From: Rhizobium sp. TH2
Lineage (GTDB): Bacteria > Pseudomonadota > Alphaproteobacteria > Rhizobiales > Rhizobiaceae
Reading direction: 5' to 3'
Length of the DNA stretch: 64,000 nt
Assembly: GCF_024707525.1 (NCBI RefSeq)
Contig: NZ_CP062231.1
Span: 1,488,001 to 1,552,000 of the forward strand
Below the pieces are notes generated by a model. It had not been told where the DNA came from. It searched no databases and saw nothing but the letters and a program-made list of their open reading frames with translations. The stretch's first letter is position 1; the number at the start of each line of letters is the position of its first letter. Shown piece after piece: positions 17,679-29,576 of this stretch. Position numbers and translations under genes: made by a program.

Positions 17679-18353
17679 ATGGAAGAGAGCAAACTTGCGG
17701 TTATCGAGCCGTCGCCCCGCAAGGCGAGCCGGGAATTCCGCCGTCAGCAGCTCATCGATGCGACGATCGCGACGCTTGCCCGGGTCGGCTTTTCCCGCAC
17801 GACCCTGACCGAGGTGGCCGCGACCGCCGGCCTGTCGCACGGCCTCATCATCTTCCACTTCCAGACGAAGGAGAAGTTGCTCGCCGAGACGCTGCAATAT
17901 ATGGCGCGGGAGTACCGCGACAATTGGGTGGGGGCGCTTGCGACATGCCGCCAGACGCCTGCTGCGCGGATGGAGGCGTTGATCCGCGCCGATATCGACG
18001 ACACGATCAGCGCGCCGGAACGGATGGCCGCGTGGTCTGCCCTCTGGGCAGAGGCGCAGAGCCGGCCGATCTATCAGGAGAATTGCGCCGAGTTCGACCT
18101 TGAGTACCTTCACGCCATGGAGAAACTCTGCGCTGAACTGACGGAGGAGGGCGGTTATCCATCGCTCCCCGAACACACGGCACGTGCGATCCGCGTCACG
18201 CTGAACGGCATGTGGTTCGATCTGATGACGATGACCGGACCCTATAGCCGCCAGGAATCGCTCGGCACCATGTTCAATATGCTCACGGCGTTCTATCCCC
18301 GGCACTTCGATCACCATGGCGCGATCGAATGCGGCCAGCGGGCTGCATCCTAG
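17679..18353 (+). CDS. TetR-family regulator, BetI-like (224 aa)
   Basis: A repressor with an N-terminal helix-turn-helix (RRQQLIDATIATLARVGFSR, then VAATAGLSHGLIIFHFQTKEKLL) closely following the BetI pattern, and a C-terminal ligand-binding domain with BetI-like spacing (LNGMWFDLMTM). BetI represses choline uptake and oxidation genes until choline binds. I chose the ATG at 17679, which has AGGA six bases before it; ATG 17661 lacks a site. It is divergent from the Rieske-importer-cupin operon and most likely controls it. The effector should be a quaternary amine-type compound; this is inference. Confidence 0.87.
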   Translation: MEESKLAVIEPSPRKASREFRRQQLIDATIATLARVGFSRTTLTEVAATAGLSHGLIIFHFQTKEKLLAETLQYMAREYRDNWVGALATCRQTPAARMEALIRADIDDTISAPERMAAWSALWAEAQSRPIYQENCAEFDLEYLHAMEKLCAELTEEGGYPSLPEHTARAIRVTLNGMWFDLMTMTGPYSRQESLGTMFNMLTAFYPRHFDHHGAIECGQRAAS

Positions 18354-18371
18354 CTCTTTTGACGCCACGGG

Positions 18372-18704
18372 TTAGTGGACAATCAGTTCGGGGAAGCGTT
18401 GACCCAGTTCGCCCTCGGACGCGACCGACTCGGGCGGTGTTGTCAGAAGCACCGACAGCGGCGCCGTCGCGTCAAGGTGGTCTTCGGCATGCACGGACTG
18501 TCGGGTGCCGTCCTCGCGGATCAACACCGCTTCGGACTTGAAACCGCGAGCCACCAGCCAGTCGCGCGGCAGGCTGACTTCGATATGCACGCTGGTGCGC
18601 GCGCCGTCGTCGAGTGGCCTTGCAATGACGTGATAGGAGACCGGCGACACGGTGCCGCCGATATCGATCTCGCCTGTTCCATCGGCCTGGTTGATACTGG
18701 TCAT
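18372..18704 (-). CDS. Hypothetical protein (110 aa)
   Basis: A soluble, acidic protein with no recognised domain, starting MTSINQADGTGEIDIGG. The central stretch (VSYHVIARPLDDGARTSVHIEV) looks like beta strands. The start is supported by GAGGAG and AGGAC before the ATG at 18704. It follows the sorbosone-dehydrogenase-like gene by 11 bp, so the two are probably co-transcribed. I do not recognise a family. Confidence 0.7.
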   Translation of the reverse strand: MTSINQADGTGEIDIGGTVSPVSYHVIARPLDDGARTSVHIEVSLPRDWLVARGFKSEAVLIREDGTRQSVHAEDHLDATAPLSVLLTTPPESVASEGELGQRFPELIVH

Positions 18705-18715
18705 GTCCTTGCTCC

Positions 18716-20074
18716 TCAGTTGCTGGTGGCTTGTTTGGGTAGTTCGGGCGTGACCCGCCAGACGATGTTGCCGACATCGTCGGCGACGAGCAGCGCGCCC
18801 GCCCGGTCGATGGCCACGCCAACCGGCCGGCCGCGCGCCTTGTCGTCGGGACCGATGAAACCGGTCAGGATATCGACGGGCCGGCCATCCGGCTTGCCCG
18901 CCTTGAAGGGCACGAAGATCACTTTGTAACCGCTGCGCGGAACCCGGTTCCACGAGCCATGCTGGCCGACGAAGGCGCCGTTCTTGTATTCGGGTGGAAA
19001 CAGATCGCCCGTATTGAACGTCAGGCCGAGCGAGGCGGTATGCGGCCCGAGCGCGTAATCCGGCACGATGGCCTTGGCGACGAGATCAGGCTTCTGCGGC
19101 TCGATGCGCACATCGACATGCTGGCCGTAATAGCTATAGGGCCAGCCATAGAAGCCGCCGTCCTTCACCGAGGTCATATAGTCGGGCACGAGGTCGCTGC
19201 CGATCTCATCGCGCTCGTTGACCGCGACCCAGAGCGCTTTCGATTCCGGATTCCAGGTGATGCCGTTGGGATTGCGCAGCCCTGATGCGAAGAGCCGCGT
19301 CTTCTTCGCCGCGATGTCCACTTCAAGCACGGCTGCCCGGTTCTCCTCGTTCTTCATACCGTTCTCGCCGACATTGCTGTTGGAGCCGACGGTCACGTAA
19401 AGCTTGCTGCCATCAGGACTCGCGACGAGATCCTTGGTCCAGTGATGATTGATGGGCCCGGCCGGCAGGTCGACGATCTTCTCGCCAGCCGCCGATATCT
19501 TCGTGTCGCCGTCCTTATACGGGAAGGCCATGATCGCATCGGTATTGGCGACATAGAGCGTCCCTTTCGAAAGCGTCATGCCGAACGGCGAGTGGAGGTT
19601 TTCGAGGAAAACCTCCTGGGTCTCCGCGACCCCATCGCCATCGGCGTCGCGCAGAAGGGAGATGCGGTTGGCGCTGCCGGTCTGCGCGCCGGCTCGGCCC
19701 ATCAGGAACTCCTCGGCAAGGCCTCTTATCGAAAAGCCGGTGTCTTCTTTCGCAGGCTTGTTCGTCTCGGCAACAAGCACATCTCCATTCGGCAGGACGA
19801 GCAGCGTGCGCGGGTGGTCTAGTCCCTTGGCGAAGGCCACGACCTTCATGCCGTTTGCGACAACAGGCGTCTCGCCCTCGGGCCAGCTTGATGCTTCGGC
19901 TATATTCACCGTCGGGAAAACGGTTGCATTCGGCGGCGGTAGCTTGGGCTCCGTGCCGTATCCATCCTCTGCATTCAGCGTCGCCGACTCCCGGTCGAAA
20001 TAATAGACGGCGGCTACCGCGCCGACGGCGATCAGGATGACGACGAGGATCGAAACGAGGAATCGCCGAAGCAT
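18716..20074 (-). CDS. Membrane-anchored PQQ-type sorbosone/glucose dehydrogenase-like protein (452 aa)
   Basis: A six-bladed beta-propeller of the GSDH/L-sorbosone dehydrogenase family. The N-terminus is a single membrane anchor ([20 protein letters not shown]), placing the propeller in the periplasm. Family motifs seen are [40 protein letters not shown] and GQHGSWNR. Characterised relatives oxidise aldoses or sorbosone with PQQ, but many homologues lack demonstrated activity. I chose the ATG at 20074, with AAGGG six bases before it; the frame stays open to 23602 only as the complement of the glucan synthase. It is divergent from ndvB with 150 bp between. Confidence 0.88.
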   Translation of the reverse strand: MLRRFLVSILVVILIAVGAVAAVYYFDRESATLNAEDGYGTEPKLPPPNATVFPTVNIAEASSWPEGETPVVANGMKVVAFAKGLDHPRTLLVLPNGDVLVAETNKPAKEDTGFSIRGLAEEFLMGRAGAQTGSANRISLLRDADGDGVAETQEVFLENLHSPFGMTLSKGTLYVANTDAIMAFPYKDGDTKISAAGEKIVDLPAGPINHHWTKDLVASPDGSKLYVTVGSNSNVGENGMKNEENRAAVLEVDIAAKKTRLFASGLRNPNGITWNPESKALWVAVNERDEIGSDLVPDYMTSVKDGGFYGWPYSYYGQHVDVRIEPQKPDLVAKAIVPDYALGPHTASLGLTFNTGDLFPPEYKNGAFVGQHGSWNRVPRSGYKVIFVPFKAGKPDGRPVDILTGFIGPDDKARGRPVGVAIDRAGALLVADDVGNIVWRVTPELPKQATSN

Positions 20075-20162
20075 TGCGCACCCTTTTGCATGTTTGATGA
20101 CGCGACGGAAACGAGCCTGCGCGAATTTGGTTGCATGGCTGGCGCTTACGGCGCAAGCCTCT

Positions 20163-20188
20163 GGAACATTTTCGCAGGCGCGAACGTT
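20163..20188 (+). promoter_or_regulatory. EcfG-type promoter candidate before ndvB
   Basis: GGAAC at 20163-20167 and CGTT at 20185-20188, spaced 17 bp, 37 bp before the ndvB ATG. This fits the alphaproteobacterial general-stress sigma consensus. It also argues against translation starting upstream at 20090. Confidence 0.5.
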
Positions 20189-20224
20189 ACCGTGGGCAGA
20201 ACCCAGCGGGCGAGAACAACAATA

Positions 20225-23200
20225 ATGAATGTCCATTCTCAAAGAACGGAGCCCTCGGACTCCGTCAAGACCATTATCGATTCCTCGTCGCCGATCAGAA
20301 GCGATTTCCAGACCGCTGACGAACTCGCAGCGCTCGGGCGCAACCTTGCGGTCACCAAATCGGCCGAACTCGTCGGTTTCTCGGAGTTCCGCTTCCCGCA
20401 CCGGCTGAACGAGAACGAGCGCGCCATCCTCGAAAACTACAGCGCGATCGCCGATGCCTCGCGCCGCAAGCAGATGATCACACCCGCCGCCGAATGGCTG
20501 CTCGATCATCATCATACGGTCAAGGAGAACTTTCGTCAGGTAAGGCGCGATCTGCCGGTGAAGTTCTTCCGCCAATTGCCCGATATGCAGATGACCGCCG
20601 GCATGCGGCTGCCGCGCATGTTCGCACTGACCTGGGATTACGTCGCTCATACGGACAGCACATTCACGCCGGATTCGCTGACCTCCATCGTCGAGGGCTT
20701 CCAGGAGATTGAGACGCTGACGATCGGCGAGATATGGGCCATTCCCGCGATCCTGCGCTATGTGCTTCTGGAAAACCTCCGTCGCCTCTCGGATCGCGTC
20801 GATGTTTCCCGCCGCATGCGCGACGAGGCCAACCGGTTCGCCGATTTCCTCGCTTCGAACCGGGAGAATACCGATCCAGGTCGCGCATTCCGAGAGCAAG
20901 AAAAATTCACCACCGACAACAGCTTCACCGCCCAGCTTCTCTATCGCCTGCGCGAGGATTCGGCCTCCGCCGCGGAGGCGCTCACTTGGCTCGAGGAGCA
21001 GCTTGAGGCGCGCGGCATCGATGCCGAGGAAGCCATTGTCCTCGAGCATAGCCGGATCTCGACCGGCAACCTCACGGTCGGCAATATCATCCGCAGCCTC
21101 AAGCGGATCGATGATTTCGACTGGACCCAATGGTTCGAGGAGATTTCCAAGGTCGACGTCGCACTCCGGGAAGCCTCGGATTTCGCGACGCTGGATGCAC
21201 GGACCCGCAATCATTATCGCACCGCGATCGAACGGGTCGCGCGCCGTTCGCCGAAATCGGAAATGGAAGTCGCTCAACTGGCCCTCGAAATGTCGGTGGG
21301 TGCCAAATCCGGCGACCCGCGCACCGACAATGTCGGCTACTACCTCGCCGACAAGGGCGCCGCAGAACTGAAGCAGGCCGTTGGCTACAAAGCGCCGCTT
21401 TCGGAACGCATCGAGCATGTCGTTAGAATAGCCGGTTTGGCCTCGCTGGTCGTCCCCAGCCTGGTGCTGACCTGCATTGTCATCGCGCTGGCGTGGTGGT
21501 TCCTGGCGACCACTCCGCTTGCTGCCATCGGCATCATGATGCTCTTGCTCGCCTTCGCTCTGCCGGCACTCGAAGCCGCATCCGCACTCTACCGCTCCAT
21601 CGTCTTCGCCACCGTTCCGCCGTCCCATCTGCCGGGCTTCGAGTTCAAGTCGGGCGTGCCCGAAACCGCCCGCACATTGGTCGTCATCCCCTGCCTGTTT
21701 TCGAACCGCGATAGCGTCGATGGGCTCGCGCGCAATATCGAGGTTCACTACCTCGCCAATCCCGACCGGGAGATATTCTTCGCGCTTCTCGCCGACTGGG
21801 CCGACAGCCCGGTGGAGGAGAGTGCCGAGGATCGCGACTTGCTGACTTTCGCGGAAGCCGAGATCGACCGGCTCGCTGCGAAATACGCTTCGGCCGGGCC
21901 GCGCCGATTCTTCCTGCTTCACCGCCGCCGGCTCTACAATCCCTCGGAAGGCGTGTGGATGGGCTGGGAGCGCAAGCGCGGCAAGCTGCATGAACTCAAC
22001 CTGCTCATCCGAGGCGATCACGACACGACGTTTCTTCCGCCATCCGCGCCGTTGCCCGAGAATATCCAGTATGTATTGACGCTCGATTCCGATACGCGGC
22101 TGCCGCGCGATTCCGCCCGTATGCTGATCGGCAAGATGGCCCACCCGCTCAACGCGCCGGTGATCGATTCCGAGAGCCGCCGCGTGACCGATGGATATGC
22201 CATCCTCCAGCCGCGCATCACGCCATCGCTGACGACGGGCGACGAGGCCTCCGTGTTCCAGCGCATCTTCTCGCGCGACCGGGGGCTCGACCCTTACGTC
22301 TTTGCGGTGTCCGACATCTATCAGGACCTGTTCGGCGAAGGCTCTTTCACCGGCAAGGGCCTCTATCATGTCGATGCATTCCAGGCCGCACTGGAGGGCC
22401 GGATCGAGGAAAATACCGTCCTCAGCCATGACCTGCTCGAGGGTTCGTTTGCCCGCAGCGGGCTGGTCACCGATCTTGCCTTCATCGAGGATTTCCCGGT
22501 TCGTTATGAAGTCGAGGCTTCGCGCCAGCATCGCTGGGCGCGTGGCGATTGGCAGTTGCTGCCCTATATCTTCGGCGGCAAGGCGAATGTGACTGCGCTG
22601 TCGCGGTTCAAGATGCTGGACAATCTGCGCCGTTCGCTGATGCCAGGCACATGGATCGTGGCGTCGCTGCTCGGCTGGTGTCTGCTGGGACCGGCCCCTG
22701 CGGCGCTCTGGCAGATGATCCTGATAGCAGCACTCTTCGTGGGGCCGGTGATTTCGCTCTTCACTGGCGTGGTGCCGCGCCAGGTCGGAGTCTCGCCCGA
22801 AAGCCATGCCCGGGCGCTGATCAACGATGTCATCGACCTGATGGCGCAGATGGGGCTGTCCATCGCCTTCATGGCCCACAATGCCGGATTGATGGTGGAT
22901 GCCATTGTCCGCACCCTGCATCGCATGTTCGTGAGCCGTGCGAAATTGCTCGAATGGCGAACTGCCCAGCAGGTGCTGAGCGAGGGAGCGGGCGGCATCG
23001 TCTATTATTACAGGCAGATGTGGGCATCGCCGCTGATTGCCGTCGCGTCCATGCTTCTCGTCTTCGCCGTCAATCCGGCCGATGCGGTGATCGCGTCCGT
23101 CTTCGGCCTGATCTGGCTTGTGGCGCCTGCTCTCGCATGGTGGACGAGCCAGACGCTGGAAAACGAGGATTGCCTCGACGTTTCGGATGCCGATGCCGCG

Positions 23201-26200
23201 ACGCTGCGCACGATCGGGCGCCGGACCTGGCGCTTCTTCGAGACTTTCGTGACAGCTGAACACAATTTCCTGCCACCGGATAATTTCCAGGAATTGCCGG
23301 TGCCGCTTGTGGCGGCTCGTACCTCGCCGACCAATATCGGCCTCTATATGCTGTCCAGCATCACCGCCCGCGACATGGGCTGGATCAGCTTCTTCGATTG
23401 CGTTGGTCGGCTCGAACAGACCATTTCGACGGTCGAGAGGATGGAGAAGTTCAAGGGCCATATCTACAATTGGTACGACACGAACGACCTGCACGTGATG
23501 CATCCGCATTATGTCTCGACGGTCGATAGCGGCAATCTTGCCGGCCACCTGATCGTCGTGTCCTCTACCCTCAAGGACTGGTCGGCGGCGCTGGCCGTCC
23601 ACCTAATTGGAGACATAAGGGGCATCGGCGACACTGCGCGCGTGTTCAGGGCGACGCTGGCGACAGTCCCGGACGATCGCCGCAGCATCCGCCCCTTGAG
23701 GCGTCGTCTTGAAGAACGGCTGGAAGGCTTCGAAAAGACACTGCAAGCTTATCTCGGCGAGCCGCAATTCGCCCCGGTCCGCACGATCGGGCTCTCTGTG
23801 GTCGCAAGCGAGATTCTGGGCTTTGCCCACGACCTCGATCGAGAGATCGGCAGTGATGGCACGAAGCTTCTCGTCGAATGGGCCGATCGCCTGCACAGGA
23901 ATTGCGAGGCGCATTTCGCCGACGCGGTCTTCGACCGCGAGGGACAGGACGAGGTGCGCGCGCGACTCGACAGTCTCGGCGAACGGGCGAGGGCGCTCGC
24001 CTTCAACATGGATTTTGGTTTCCTGCTCAACAAGGAACGTCGCCTGCTTTCGATCGGCTATCGCGGCGAGGAGGGCAAGCTCGACGAATCCTGCTACGAT
24101 CTGCTGGCATCGGAAGCGCGCCTCACCAGCCTGTTCGCTATCGCCAAGGGCGATATCGCCAGCGAGCACTGGTTCCGCCTCGGCCGTCCCGTCACCACGA
24201 TCGGCGGCCGGGCAACGCTCGTTTCCTGGTCGGGCTCGATGTTCGAATATCTGATGCCGCCGGTGGTGATGCACGAGCGTCAGGGCGGCATCCTCAACCA
24301 GTCCGACAACCTCTCTATCGAACGCCAGATCGCCTACGGCAAGTCACTCGGCATCCCCTGGGGAGTCTCGGAATCGGCCTATCATGCCCGCGACCGGGAA
24401 CTGAACTACCAGTATCACAATTTCGGCGTGCCCGGCCTCGGTCTGAAGCGTGATCTCGGCAACAATGTCGTCATCGCGCCCTATGCGAGCCTGCTGGCCA
24501 GCCAGTTCAAGCCGCGCGAGGCGGTCGCCAATATGGCCAAGCTTGACGCGATCGGGGCGCTCGGCGTCTATGGCTATTACGACGCCATCGACTTCACAGA
24601 AGCACGTTTGCCGGAGGGCAAGGATTACGCGGTGGTGCACAATTACATGGCCCATCACCAGGGCATGTCGATCACCGCGATCGGCAACGCCGTGCTGAAC
24701 GGCCGCCTGCGTGACCGCTTCCACAGCGATCCTGTCATCGAAGCCGCCGAACTGCTGCTTCAGGAAAAGGCGCCGCGCGAGGCTGTCCCGATCCGCACAC
24801 CAGATGCCGGCGAACCGATTTCGGACGCGTCCGATCTGATGACGGTCCAGAAATACCGGATGATCGAAGATCCGATGCAGGCGCGTCGCTCGGTCAACGT
24901 GCTGTCGAACGGTCATTACTCCGTGATGGTGACCGCGACCGGTTCGGGATATTCGATGTGGAACGGCCAGGCCGTGACTCGCTGGCGCCCCGACCCGAGC
25001 ATCGACGACTGGGGTTCGCACATATTCCTCCGTGATGTCCGTTCGGGCGAATGGTGGTCGGCCGCACCCGGGCCGAAATCCGTCGAGGGCGAGGAGGCCA
25101 TCACCGTCTTCGCCGACGAGAAGGCGGAGTTCAGCAAGGTTGTCGGCACAATCAAATCCAAGCTCGAAGTCATCGTCGGTACCGAGGCGGATGCCGAGGG
25201 GCGCCGGATCACCATCATCAATTCAGGCACGACCGACCGCCATATCGAGATCACGTCCTATGGCGAATTCGTGCTTTCGCCACCGGATAACGATGTGGCT
25301 CATCCGGTGTTCTCCAAGATGTTCCTCAAGACCGAGATCGGTGAAAGCGGTGATGTCATCTATGCCCGGCGCAACAAGCGCAGCCACGACGAGCCGGATA
25401 TCGAGGTCGCGCATCTGATCGCCGGCTCGACAAGCCGCTCGCCGGTTCAGGCCGAGACCGACCGCCGCGCCTTCATCGGCCGGGGCCGGGATATCGGCAG
25501 CGCGCGCGCCTTCGACAAGGATGCCAAGCTCGAAGCGCATCAGGGCTTCACGCTCGATCCGATCTTCGCGCTCCGCAAGACCATCCGCGTGCCGGCGGGC
25601 AAGGAAGCCAACCTCGTCTTCTGGACGATCGCGGCACCCAACCGCACCGAACTCGAGGCACAGGTAGCACGCTACCGGCATGCCGAGAATTTCGAACATG
25701 AGGCCCGGCTCGCCTGGACGCGCACCCAGGTACAGATACGCCATCTCGATATGACGCATGCCGAAGCGCTGCTCTTCCAGCGCATCGCTTCCTTCCTGAT
25801 CTATCCCGACACACGGCTGCGGCAGATCCTGACGCCGGGCAATGTCGTCAGCGCCCAGCAATCGGCGCTCTGGCCGATGTCGATCTCGGGCGACTTCCCG
25901 ATCTTTGCGCTGAGGATCGACGACGAGGCGGATCTGGCGATCATCCAGAAAGCGTTTCGGATGCAGGAATATCTCCGCTCGCGGGGCATTATTTCCGATC
26001 TCGTGATCATCAACGAGCGCGCTGCTTCCTATGCGCAGAGCGTTCAGCACGCCATCGACTTCATGTGCGAAAATGCCCGCCGGCGCGGCTTGTCGTCGGG
26101 GCCGGCGCAGCATATTTTCTCGGTGCGCCGCGACCTGATGGAGCCCGAAACCTACCAGGCGCTGATCAGTGCGGCCCGCATCATGCTCCACACCCGCAAC

Positions 26201-28735
26201 GGCGCGATCTCCGAGCAGATCGACCGGCTCGAAAAGCTGGCCCACGAGGAGCAGGCGGCAGCGTCGAGCGTCGCTCCGGCTGAGGACAGAAAGTTCGCCG
26301 AACATTTGGCACGCCGGGCCGTGGTGCCTGCAAACCAGAGTCCCGCGGTGGTCGAAGGTGGGGATCTCCTGTTCTGGAACGGCTATGGCGGCTTCGATCC
26401 GCATAGCCGCGATTATGTAGTCAGGCTCCGGGGCGGGGAGGCGACGCCGCATCCCTGGATCAACGTCATCTCCAATGGAACATTCGGCTTTCACATCTCG
26501 GCGGAAGGTGCGGCCTTCACCTGGAGCTCGAATTCGCGCGACTACCAGCTGACGCCCTGGACCAACGACACGGTCGTCAATCGGCCCGGCGAGGCCTTTT
26601 ACATCAGGGATCTCCCCGCGAGAAAGACGTTCTCGCCCTTCGCGGCCATCGGCCGGGATCCCGCAGCTCTCTACGAAGTACGTCATGCTCCTGGTTGTTC
26701 GACGTTCAGGACGGAGAGCGAGGGTCTGCAGATCGAGATGACCCAGATCGTCGCCGACAACGATCCGGCAAAGCTGTTACGCCTTCGGATTACCAACAAG
26801 AACGGCAATGCCAGGACGCTGCGCATCTATGCCTATGCCGAATGGGTGCTCGGCAACAATCGTGCCCGGACGGCGCCCTATCTCCGCAACTGGCATGAGG
26901 CTGGTGTCAACGCGCTGATGGCGCAAAACCCGTTCTCGATCGACAACAACACGCGGACCGCCTTCCTGGCGGCCAGCCGTCCTCTGCAATCCTACACCGT
27001 GGCACGCGGCGAATTTCTCGACGGCAATTCGGATACGTTTGCGCCCTCGGCAGTGGAGGTGGGGCTTACCCTTTCGAATTCCGCGGAGAGCGGCGGCGAT
27101 CCATGCGCGGCCATCGCAATCGATCTCACCATCCCCGAGGGCGAGACATCGGAGACGCTCTTCCTTGTCGGCGATGTCGATACCTCGGAACTGGCAGTGC
27201 CCCTGATCGAGCGGCTCATGGCCGTCGGCTTCGAGACGGAGCTGGAAAAGACCAAGGCGCAGTGGGAGGACTTCCTCGGAACGCTGCAAGTCTCGACGCC
27301 CGACCCGGCTTTCGACCGCATGGTCAATACCTGGTTGCCCTACCAGAACCTCGCTTGCCGCATCCGTGCCCGCAGCGCCTTCTATCAGGCCTCCGGCGCC
27401 TTCGGTTTCCGCGACCAGCTGCAGGATACCCTGGCCTTGATGCTGCAGGATCCGGGGCTCGCCCGGGCGCAGATCATCAACGCAGCCAGCCGACAGTTCA
27501 CCGAGGGCGATGTCCAGCATTGGTGGCTGCCCAAGTCAGGCGCAGGGGTCCGCACGCTGATCTCGGACGACGTCGTTTGGCTCGGCTATGCCACGGCCTA
27601 CTATCTGTCGGTAACCGGTGACGCTTCCCTGCTTGACGAGAAGATCGGCTTCCTCAAGGGCGAGCCGCTTGGCGAAAAGCACGAATCCTTCTTCCCGCCG
27701 GAGAAATCCGACGAGACCGCGACGCTCTACGACCATTGCGTCCGGGCGCTCGATCTCGCCATCCAGCGCACCGGGGCGAACGGCCTGCCGCTCATCCTCG
27801 GCGGCGACTGGAACGACGGCATGAACCGGGTCGGCATCGAAGGCAGGGGCGAGAGCACATGGCTCGGCTGGTTCCTGATGCTGGCGCTGGAGAAGATGAT
27901 CCCAATCGCCGAATCCCGCAAGGACAAGGCACATGCCAAGGCTTGGACAGCCCATCGCGAAAAGCTGAAGGCTTCAATCGAAGCCAATGCCTGGGACGGC
28001 GAATGGTACCGGCGCGGCTATTTCGACGATGGTTCACCGCTCGGCTCGAAGGACAGCGACGAATGCCGCATCGATTCCATCGCCCAGTCGTGGAGCGTGA
28101 TCTCGGGCGCCGGCGACCCGGCGCGCGCCAATCAGGCCATGGACAGCGTCTCGTCGAAGCTGATCGATGTAGAAGGCAAGATCATCCGGCTCTTCACCCC
28201 GCCCTTCGAGCATTCCGACAAGGACCCCGGCTATATCAAGAGCTATCCGCCCGGCGTGCGCGAGAATGGCGGCCAATATACCCATGCCGCGATCTGGACC
28301 GCCTATGCGCTGGCAAAGATGGGCCGCGCCGACGATGCCTACAAGGCGTTCTCGATGCTCAACCCGGTCAATCACGCACTGTCCAAAGAGGATGCGGACA
28401 TCTACCGCGTCGAGCCCTATGTCGTTGCCGCCGACATCTATGGTGCCGCCGACCGCACCGGCCGGGGCGGCTGGACCTGGTACACCGGTTCGGCCGGCTG
28501 GCTCTATCGCACGGCGGTCGAGGCTATCCTAGGCATCCGCCGCGAGGGCCCTCGCATACGGATCGAGCCGGTCCTGCCCTCCGCCTGGCCGGGCTTCGAG
28601 GCCGTGCTGGTGCTGGATAGCGTGCGCTACGAGATCATGGTGACGCGGGACGGATCGGAAAAGCTGGCCGTCGCCGTCAACGGAGAGGTGTCACCCGACG
28701 GAACGTTTGCGCTCGCATCAGTCAAAGCGTCGTAG
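20225..28735 (+). CDS. ndvB: Cyclic beta-1,2-glucan synthase (2836 aa)
   Basis: The giant inner-membrane enzyme that initiates, elongates and cyclises periplasmic beta-1,2-glucan from UDP-glucose; needed for osmoadaptation and, in symbionts, nodule invasion. The length matches ChvB/NdvB (about 2830 aa). Membrane helices lie near residues 402-450, 806-850 and 933-975. The family-84 glycosyltransferase core contains [13 protein letters not shown] (about 619) and a QHRW motif in [12 protein letters not shown] (about 770). A glycoamylase-like domain ([19 protein letters not shown]) is near 1380-1405. The C-terminus is a GH94 phosphorylase-type module with catalytic Asp2531 in GGDWNDGMN, which controls ring size. 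The ATG at 20225 gives the family length and lies after an EcfG-type promoter. Confidence 0.96.
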   Translation: MNVHSQRTEPSDSVKTIIDSSSPIRSDFQTADELAALGRNLAVTKSAELVGFSEFRFPHRLNENERAILENYSAIADASRRKQMITPAAEWLLDHHHTVKENFRQVRRDLPVKFFRQLPDMQMTAGMRLPRMFALTWDYVAHTDSTFTPDSLTSIVEGFQEIETLTIGEIWAIPAILRYVLLENLRRLSDRVDVSRRMRDEANRFADFLASNRENTDPGRAFREQEKFTTDNSFTAQLLYRLREDSASAAEALTWLEEQLEARGIDAEEAIVLEHSRISTGNLTVGNIIRSLKRIDDFDWTQWFEEISKVDVALREASDFATLDARTRNHYRTAIERVARRSPKSEMEVAQLALEMSVGAKSGDPRTDNVGYYLADKGAAELKQAVGYKAPLSERIEHVVRIAGLASLVVPSLVLTCIVIALAWWFLATTPLAAIGIMMLLLAFALPALEAASALYRSIVFATVPPSHLPGFEFKSGVPETARTLVVIPCLFSNRDSVDGLARNIEVHYLANPDREIFFALLADWADSPVEESAEDRDLLTFAEAEIDRLAAKYASAGPRRFFLLHRRRLYNPSEGVWMGWERKRGKLHELNLLIRGDHDTTFLPPSAPLPENIQYVLTLDSDTRLPRDSARMLIGKMAHPLNAPVIDSESRRVTDGYAILQPRITPSLTTGDEASVFQRIFSRDRGLDPYVFAVSDIYQDLFGEGSFTGKGLYHVDAFQAALEGRIEENTVLSHDLLEGSFARSGLVTDLAFIEDFPVRYEVEASRQHRWARGDWQLLPYIFGGKANVTALSRFKMLDNLRRSLMPGTWIVASLLGWCLLGPAPAALWQMILIAALFVGPVISLFTGVVPRQVGVSPESHARALINDVIDLMAQMGLSIAFMAHNAGLMVDAIVRTLHRMFVSRAKLLEWRTAQQVLSEGAGGIVYYYRQMWASPLIAVASMLLVFAVNPADAVIASVFGLIWLVAPALAWWTSQTLENEDCLDVSDADAATLRTIGRRTWRFFETFVTAEHNFLPPDNFQELPVPLVAARTSPTNIGLYMLSSITARDMGWISFFDCVGRLEQTISTVERMEKFKGHIYNWYDTNDLHVMHPHYVSTVDSGNLAGHLIVVSSTLKDWSAALAVHLIGDIRGIGDTARVFRATLATVPDDRRSIRPLRRRLEERLEGFEKTLQAYLGEPQFAPVRTIGLSVVASEILGFAHDLDREIGSDGTKLLVEWADRLHRNCEAHFADAVFDREGQDEVRARLDSLGERARALAFNMDFGFLLNKERRLLSIGYRGEEGKLDESCYDLLASEARLTSLFAIAKGDIASEHWFRLGRPVTTIGGRATLVSWSGSMFEYLMPPVVMHERQGGILNQSDNLSIERQIAYGKSLGIPWGVSESAYHARDRELNYQYHNFGVPGLGLKRDLGNNVVIAPYASLLASQFKPREAVANMAKLDAIGALGVYGYYDAIDFTEARLPEGKDYAVVHNYMAHHQGMSITAIGNAVLNGRLRDRFHSDPVIEAAELLLQEKAPREAVPIRTPDAGEPISDASDLMTVQKYRMIEDPMQARRSVNVLSNGHYSVMVTATGSGYSMWNGQAVTRWRPDPSIDDWGSHIFLRDVRSGEWWSAAPGPKSVEGEEAITVFADEKAEFSKVVGTIKSKLEVIVGTEADAEGRRITIINSGTTDRHIEITSYGEFVLSPPDNDVAHPVFSKMFLKTEIGESGDVIYARRNKRSHDEPDIEVAHLIAGSTSRSPVQAETDRRAFIGRGRDIGSARAFDKDAKLEAHQGFTLDPIFALRKTIRVPAGKEANLVFWTIAAPNRTELEAQVARYRHAENFEHEARLAWTRTQVQIRHLDMTHAEALLFQRIASFLIYPDTRLRQILTPGNVVSAQQSALWPMSISGDFPIFALRIDDEADLAIIQKAFRMQEYLRSRGIISDLVIINERAASYAQSVQHAIDFMCENARRRGLSSGPAQHIFSVRRDLMEPETYQALISAARIMLHTRNGAISEQIDRLEKLAHEEQAAASSVAPAEDRKFAEHLARRAVVPANQSPAVVEGGDLLFWNGYGGFDPHSRDYVVRLRGGEATPHPWINVISNGTFGFHISAEGAAFTWSSNSRDYQLTPWTNDTVVNRPGEAFYIRDLPARKTFSPFAAIGRDPAALYEVRHAPGCSTFRTESEGLQIEMTQIVADNDPAKLLRLRITNKNGNARTLRIYAYAEWVLGNNRARTAPYLRNWHEAGVNALMAQNPFSIDNNTRTAFLAASRPLQSYTVARGEFLDGNSDTFAPSAVEVGLTLSNSAESGGDPCAAIAIDLTIPEGETSETLFLVGDVDTSELAVPLIERLMAVGFETELEKTKAQWEDFLGTLQVSTPDPAFDRMVNTWLPYQNLACRIRARSAFYQASGAFGFRDQLQDTLALMLQDPGLARAQIINAASRQFTEGDVQHWWLPKSGAGVRTLISDDVVWLGYATAYYLSVTGDASLLDEKIGFLKGEPLGEKHESFFPPEKSDETATLYDHCVRALDLAIQRTGANGLPLILGGDWNDGMNRVGIEGRGESTWLGWFLMLALEKMIPIAESRKDKAHAKAWTAHREKLKASIEANAWDGEWYRRGYFDDGSPLGSKDSDECRIDSIAQSWSVISGAGDPARANQAMDSVSSKLIDVEGKIIRLFTPPFEHSDKDPGYIKSYPPGVRENGGQYTHAAIWTAYALAKMGRADDAYKAFSMLNPVNHALSKEDADIYRVEPYVVAADIYGAADRTGRGGWTWYTGSAGWLYRTAVEAILGIRREGPRIRIEPVLPSAWPGFEAVLVLDSVRYEIMVTRDGSEKLAVAVNGEVSPDGTFALASVKAS

Positions 28736-28760
28736 GCGAACAGCGGCTGATACATGATGG

Positions 28761-28798
28761 AAATGGAAAAGGCCGGAGCGATCCGGCCTTTTCCATTT
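28761..28798. terminator. Bidirectional terminator
   Basis: A perfect 16-bp stem (28761-28776 with 28783-28798) with a 6-base loop; the outer bases give A/T tracts on both sides. It lies between ndvB (ending 28735) and the convergent DUF3008 gene (ending 28797) and serves both. Confidence 0.9.
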
Positions 28799-28988
28799 AA
28801 TGCTTGGTCGTCTTATGCTCGGGTTTGCCCTTGCGCTTGGTCGACGCCATCTTGTCGAGTTCTTTCTCGCTCATCGATTCTTCCATCGATTTCGAGGCGC
28901 CCTTGAGTTTGCTTTTGGGCATGTCGCCGCGCTTGGCAGCGAGTGCGGCGCCGGCAGCCTTCTGCTGGGCCTGGGATTTTGCGGGCAT
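28797..28988 (-). CDS. DUF3008 family small basic protein (63 aa)
   Basis: A lysine-rich soluble protein beginning MPAKSQAQQKAAGAALAAKRG and ending in KRKGKPEHKTTKH, matching DUF3008. The function is unknown; the composition suggests a nucleic-acid-binding or disordered stress protein. I chose the ATG at 28988 because AAGGAG is seven bases before it; the earlier ATG at 28994 almost touches the site. An EcfG-type promoter lies 55 bp upstream, fitting stress induction. Confidence 0.88.
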   Translation of the reverse strand: MPAKSQAQQKAAGAALAAKRGDMPKSKLKGASKSMEESMSEKELDKMASTKRKGKPEHKTTKH

Positions 28989-29042
28989 GATCATACTCCT
29001 TCCGGAACGGGTTGAGACGGATGCGCTCTCCCCAGACCAGAA

Positions 29043-29067
29043 AACGCGGCATCGCTGCCTTCGTTCC
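29043..29067 (-). promoter_or_regulatory. EcfG-type promoter candidate before the DUF3008 gene
   Basis: On the - strand, GGAAC (29067-29063) and CGTT (29046-29043) are 16 bp apart, upstream of the DUF3008 start. Confidence 0.6.
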
Positions 29068-29083
29068 TGAAGGCTTTTCGAGT

Positions 29084-29461
29084 TCAGAAGGAAACGGTCA
29101 TCTCGCGGATGGTCGTGATGACCCGGTCGAGATTATACGGCTTGTCGAAGAAGCGACACTCCGCCGGCATCTCGTTCGCGGTAACCCGGCGATAGCCCGA
29201 CGTGATGATGATCTTGAGTGGCGGCCAGCGGTCGCGCGCGAATGCCGCAAGCCTTACCCCGTCCATGCCGCCGGGCATGTCGACATCGGTGAACATCGCC
29301 TGGATATCGGAGTTCTTGTCCAGGATCGCGATTGCCTCGCGTGCATTGCCGGCTTCATGAACAACAAAGCCAGCTCTTTCCAGGCTGTCGGCAATGTCCA
29401 TGCGGATCAGGAATTCATCTTCCACGACGAGGACTGCGATTTTGTAACTGCTGGCGATCAA
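29084..29461 (-). CDS. Single-domain response regulator (125 aa)
   Basis: A CheY-like receiver without an output domain. The acidic pocket is VEDE, the phosphorylation site is the first Asp of DVDMPGG, the switch residue region is ITSGY and the conserved lysine is in DKPYN. Such stand-alone receivers in Rhizobiales often act in phosphorelays with HWE or hybrid kinases. It lies 115 bp downstream of a (broken) GAF-type histidine kinase gene on the same strand, a possible partner. No EcfG-type site was found. Confidence 0.9.
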   Translation of the reverse strand: MIASSYKIAVLVVEDEFLIRMDIADSLERAGFVVHEAGNAREAIAILDKNSDIQAMFTDVDMPGGMDGVRLAAFARDRWPPLKIIITSGYRRVTANEMPAECRFFDKPYNLDRVITTIREMTVSF

Positions 29462-29576
29462 ATGACTAAAACCGAGGCTAATGAAGAGAATTGTGCAGGT
29501 TTACTCATGCTTGCGTATCATTCTGGTGCCCATCTTACAAAGAAGACGTTCCTGAACGGCTAATATTCATTCTTAA

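Noticed and set aside
20075..23602. Very long - strand frame upstream of the sorbosone-dehydrogenase-like gene
   Set aside because: It is the complement of ndvB and only by chance in frame with the real gene, which has its own membrane anchor, start and ribosome-binding site at 20074.
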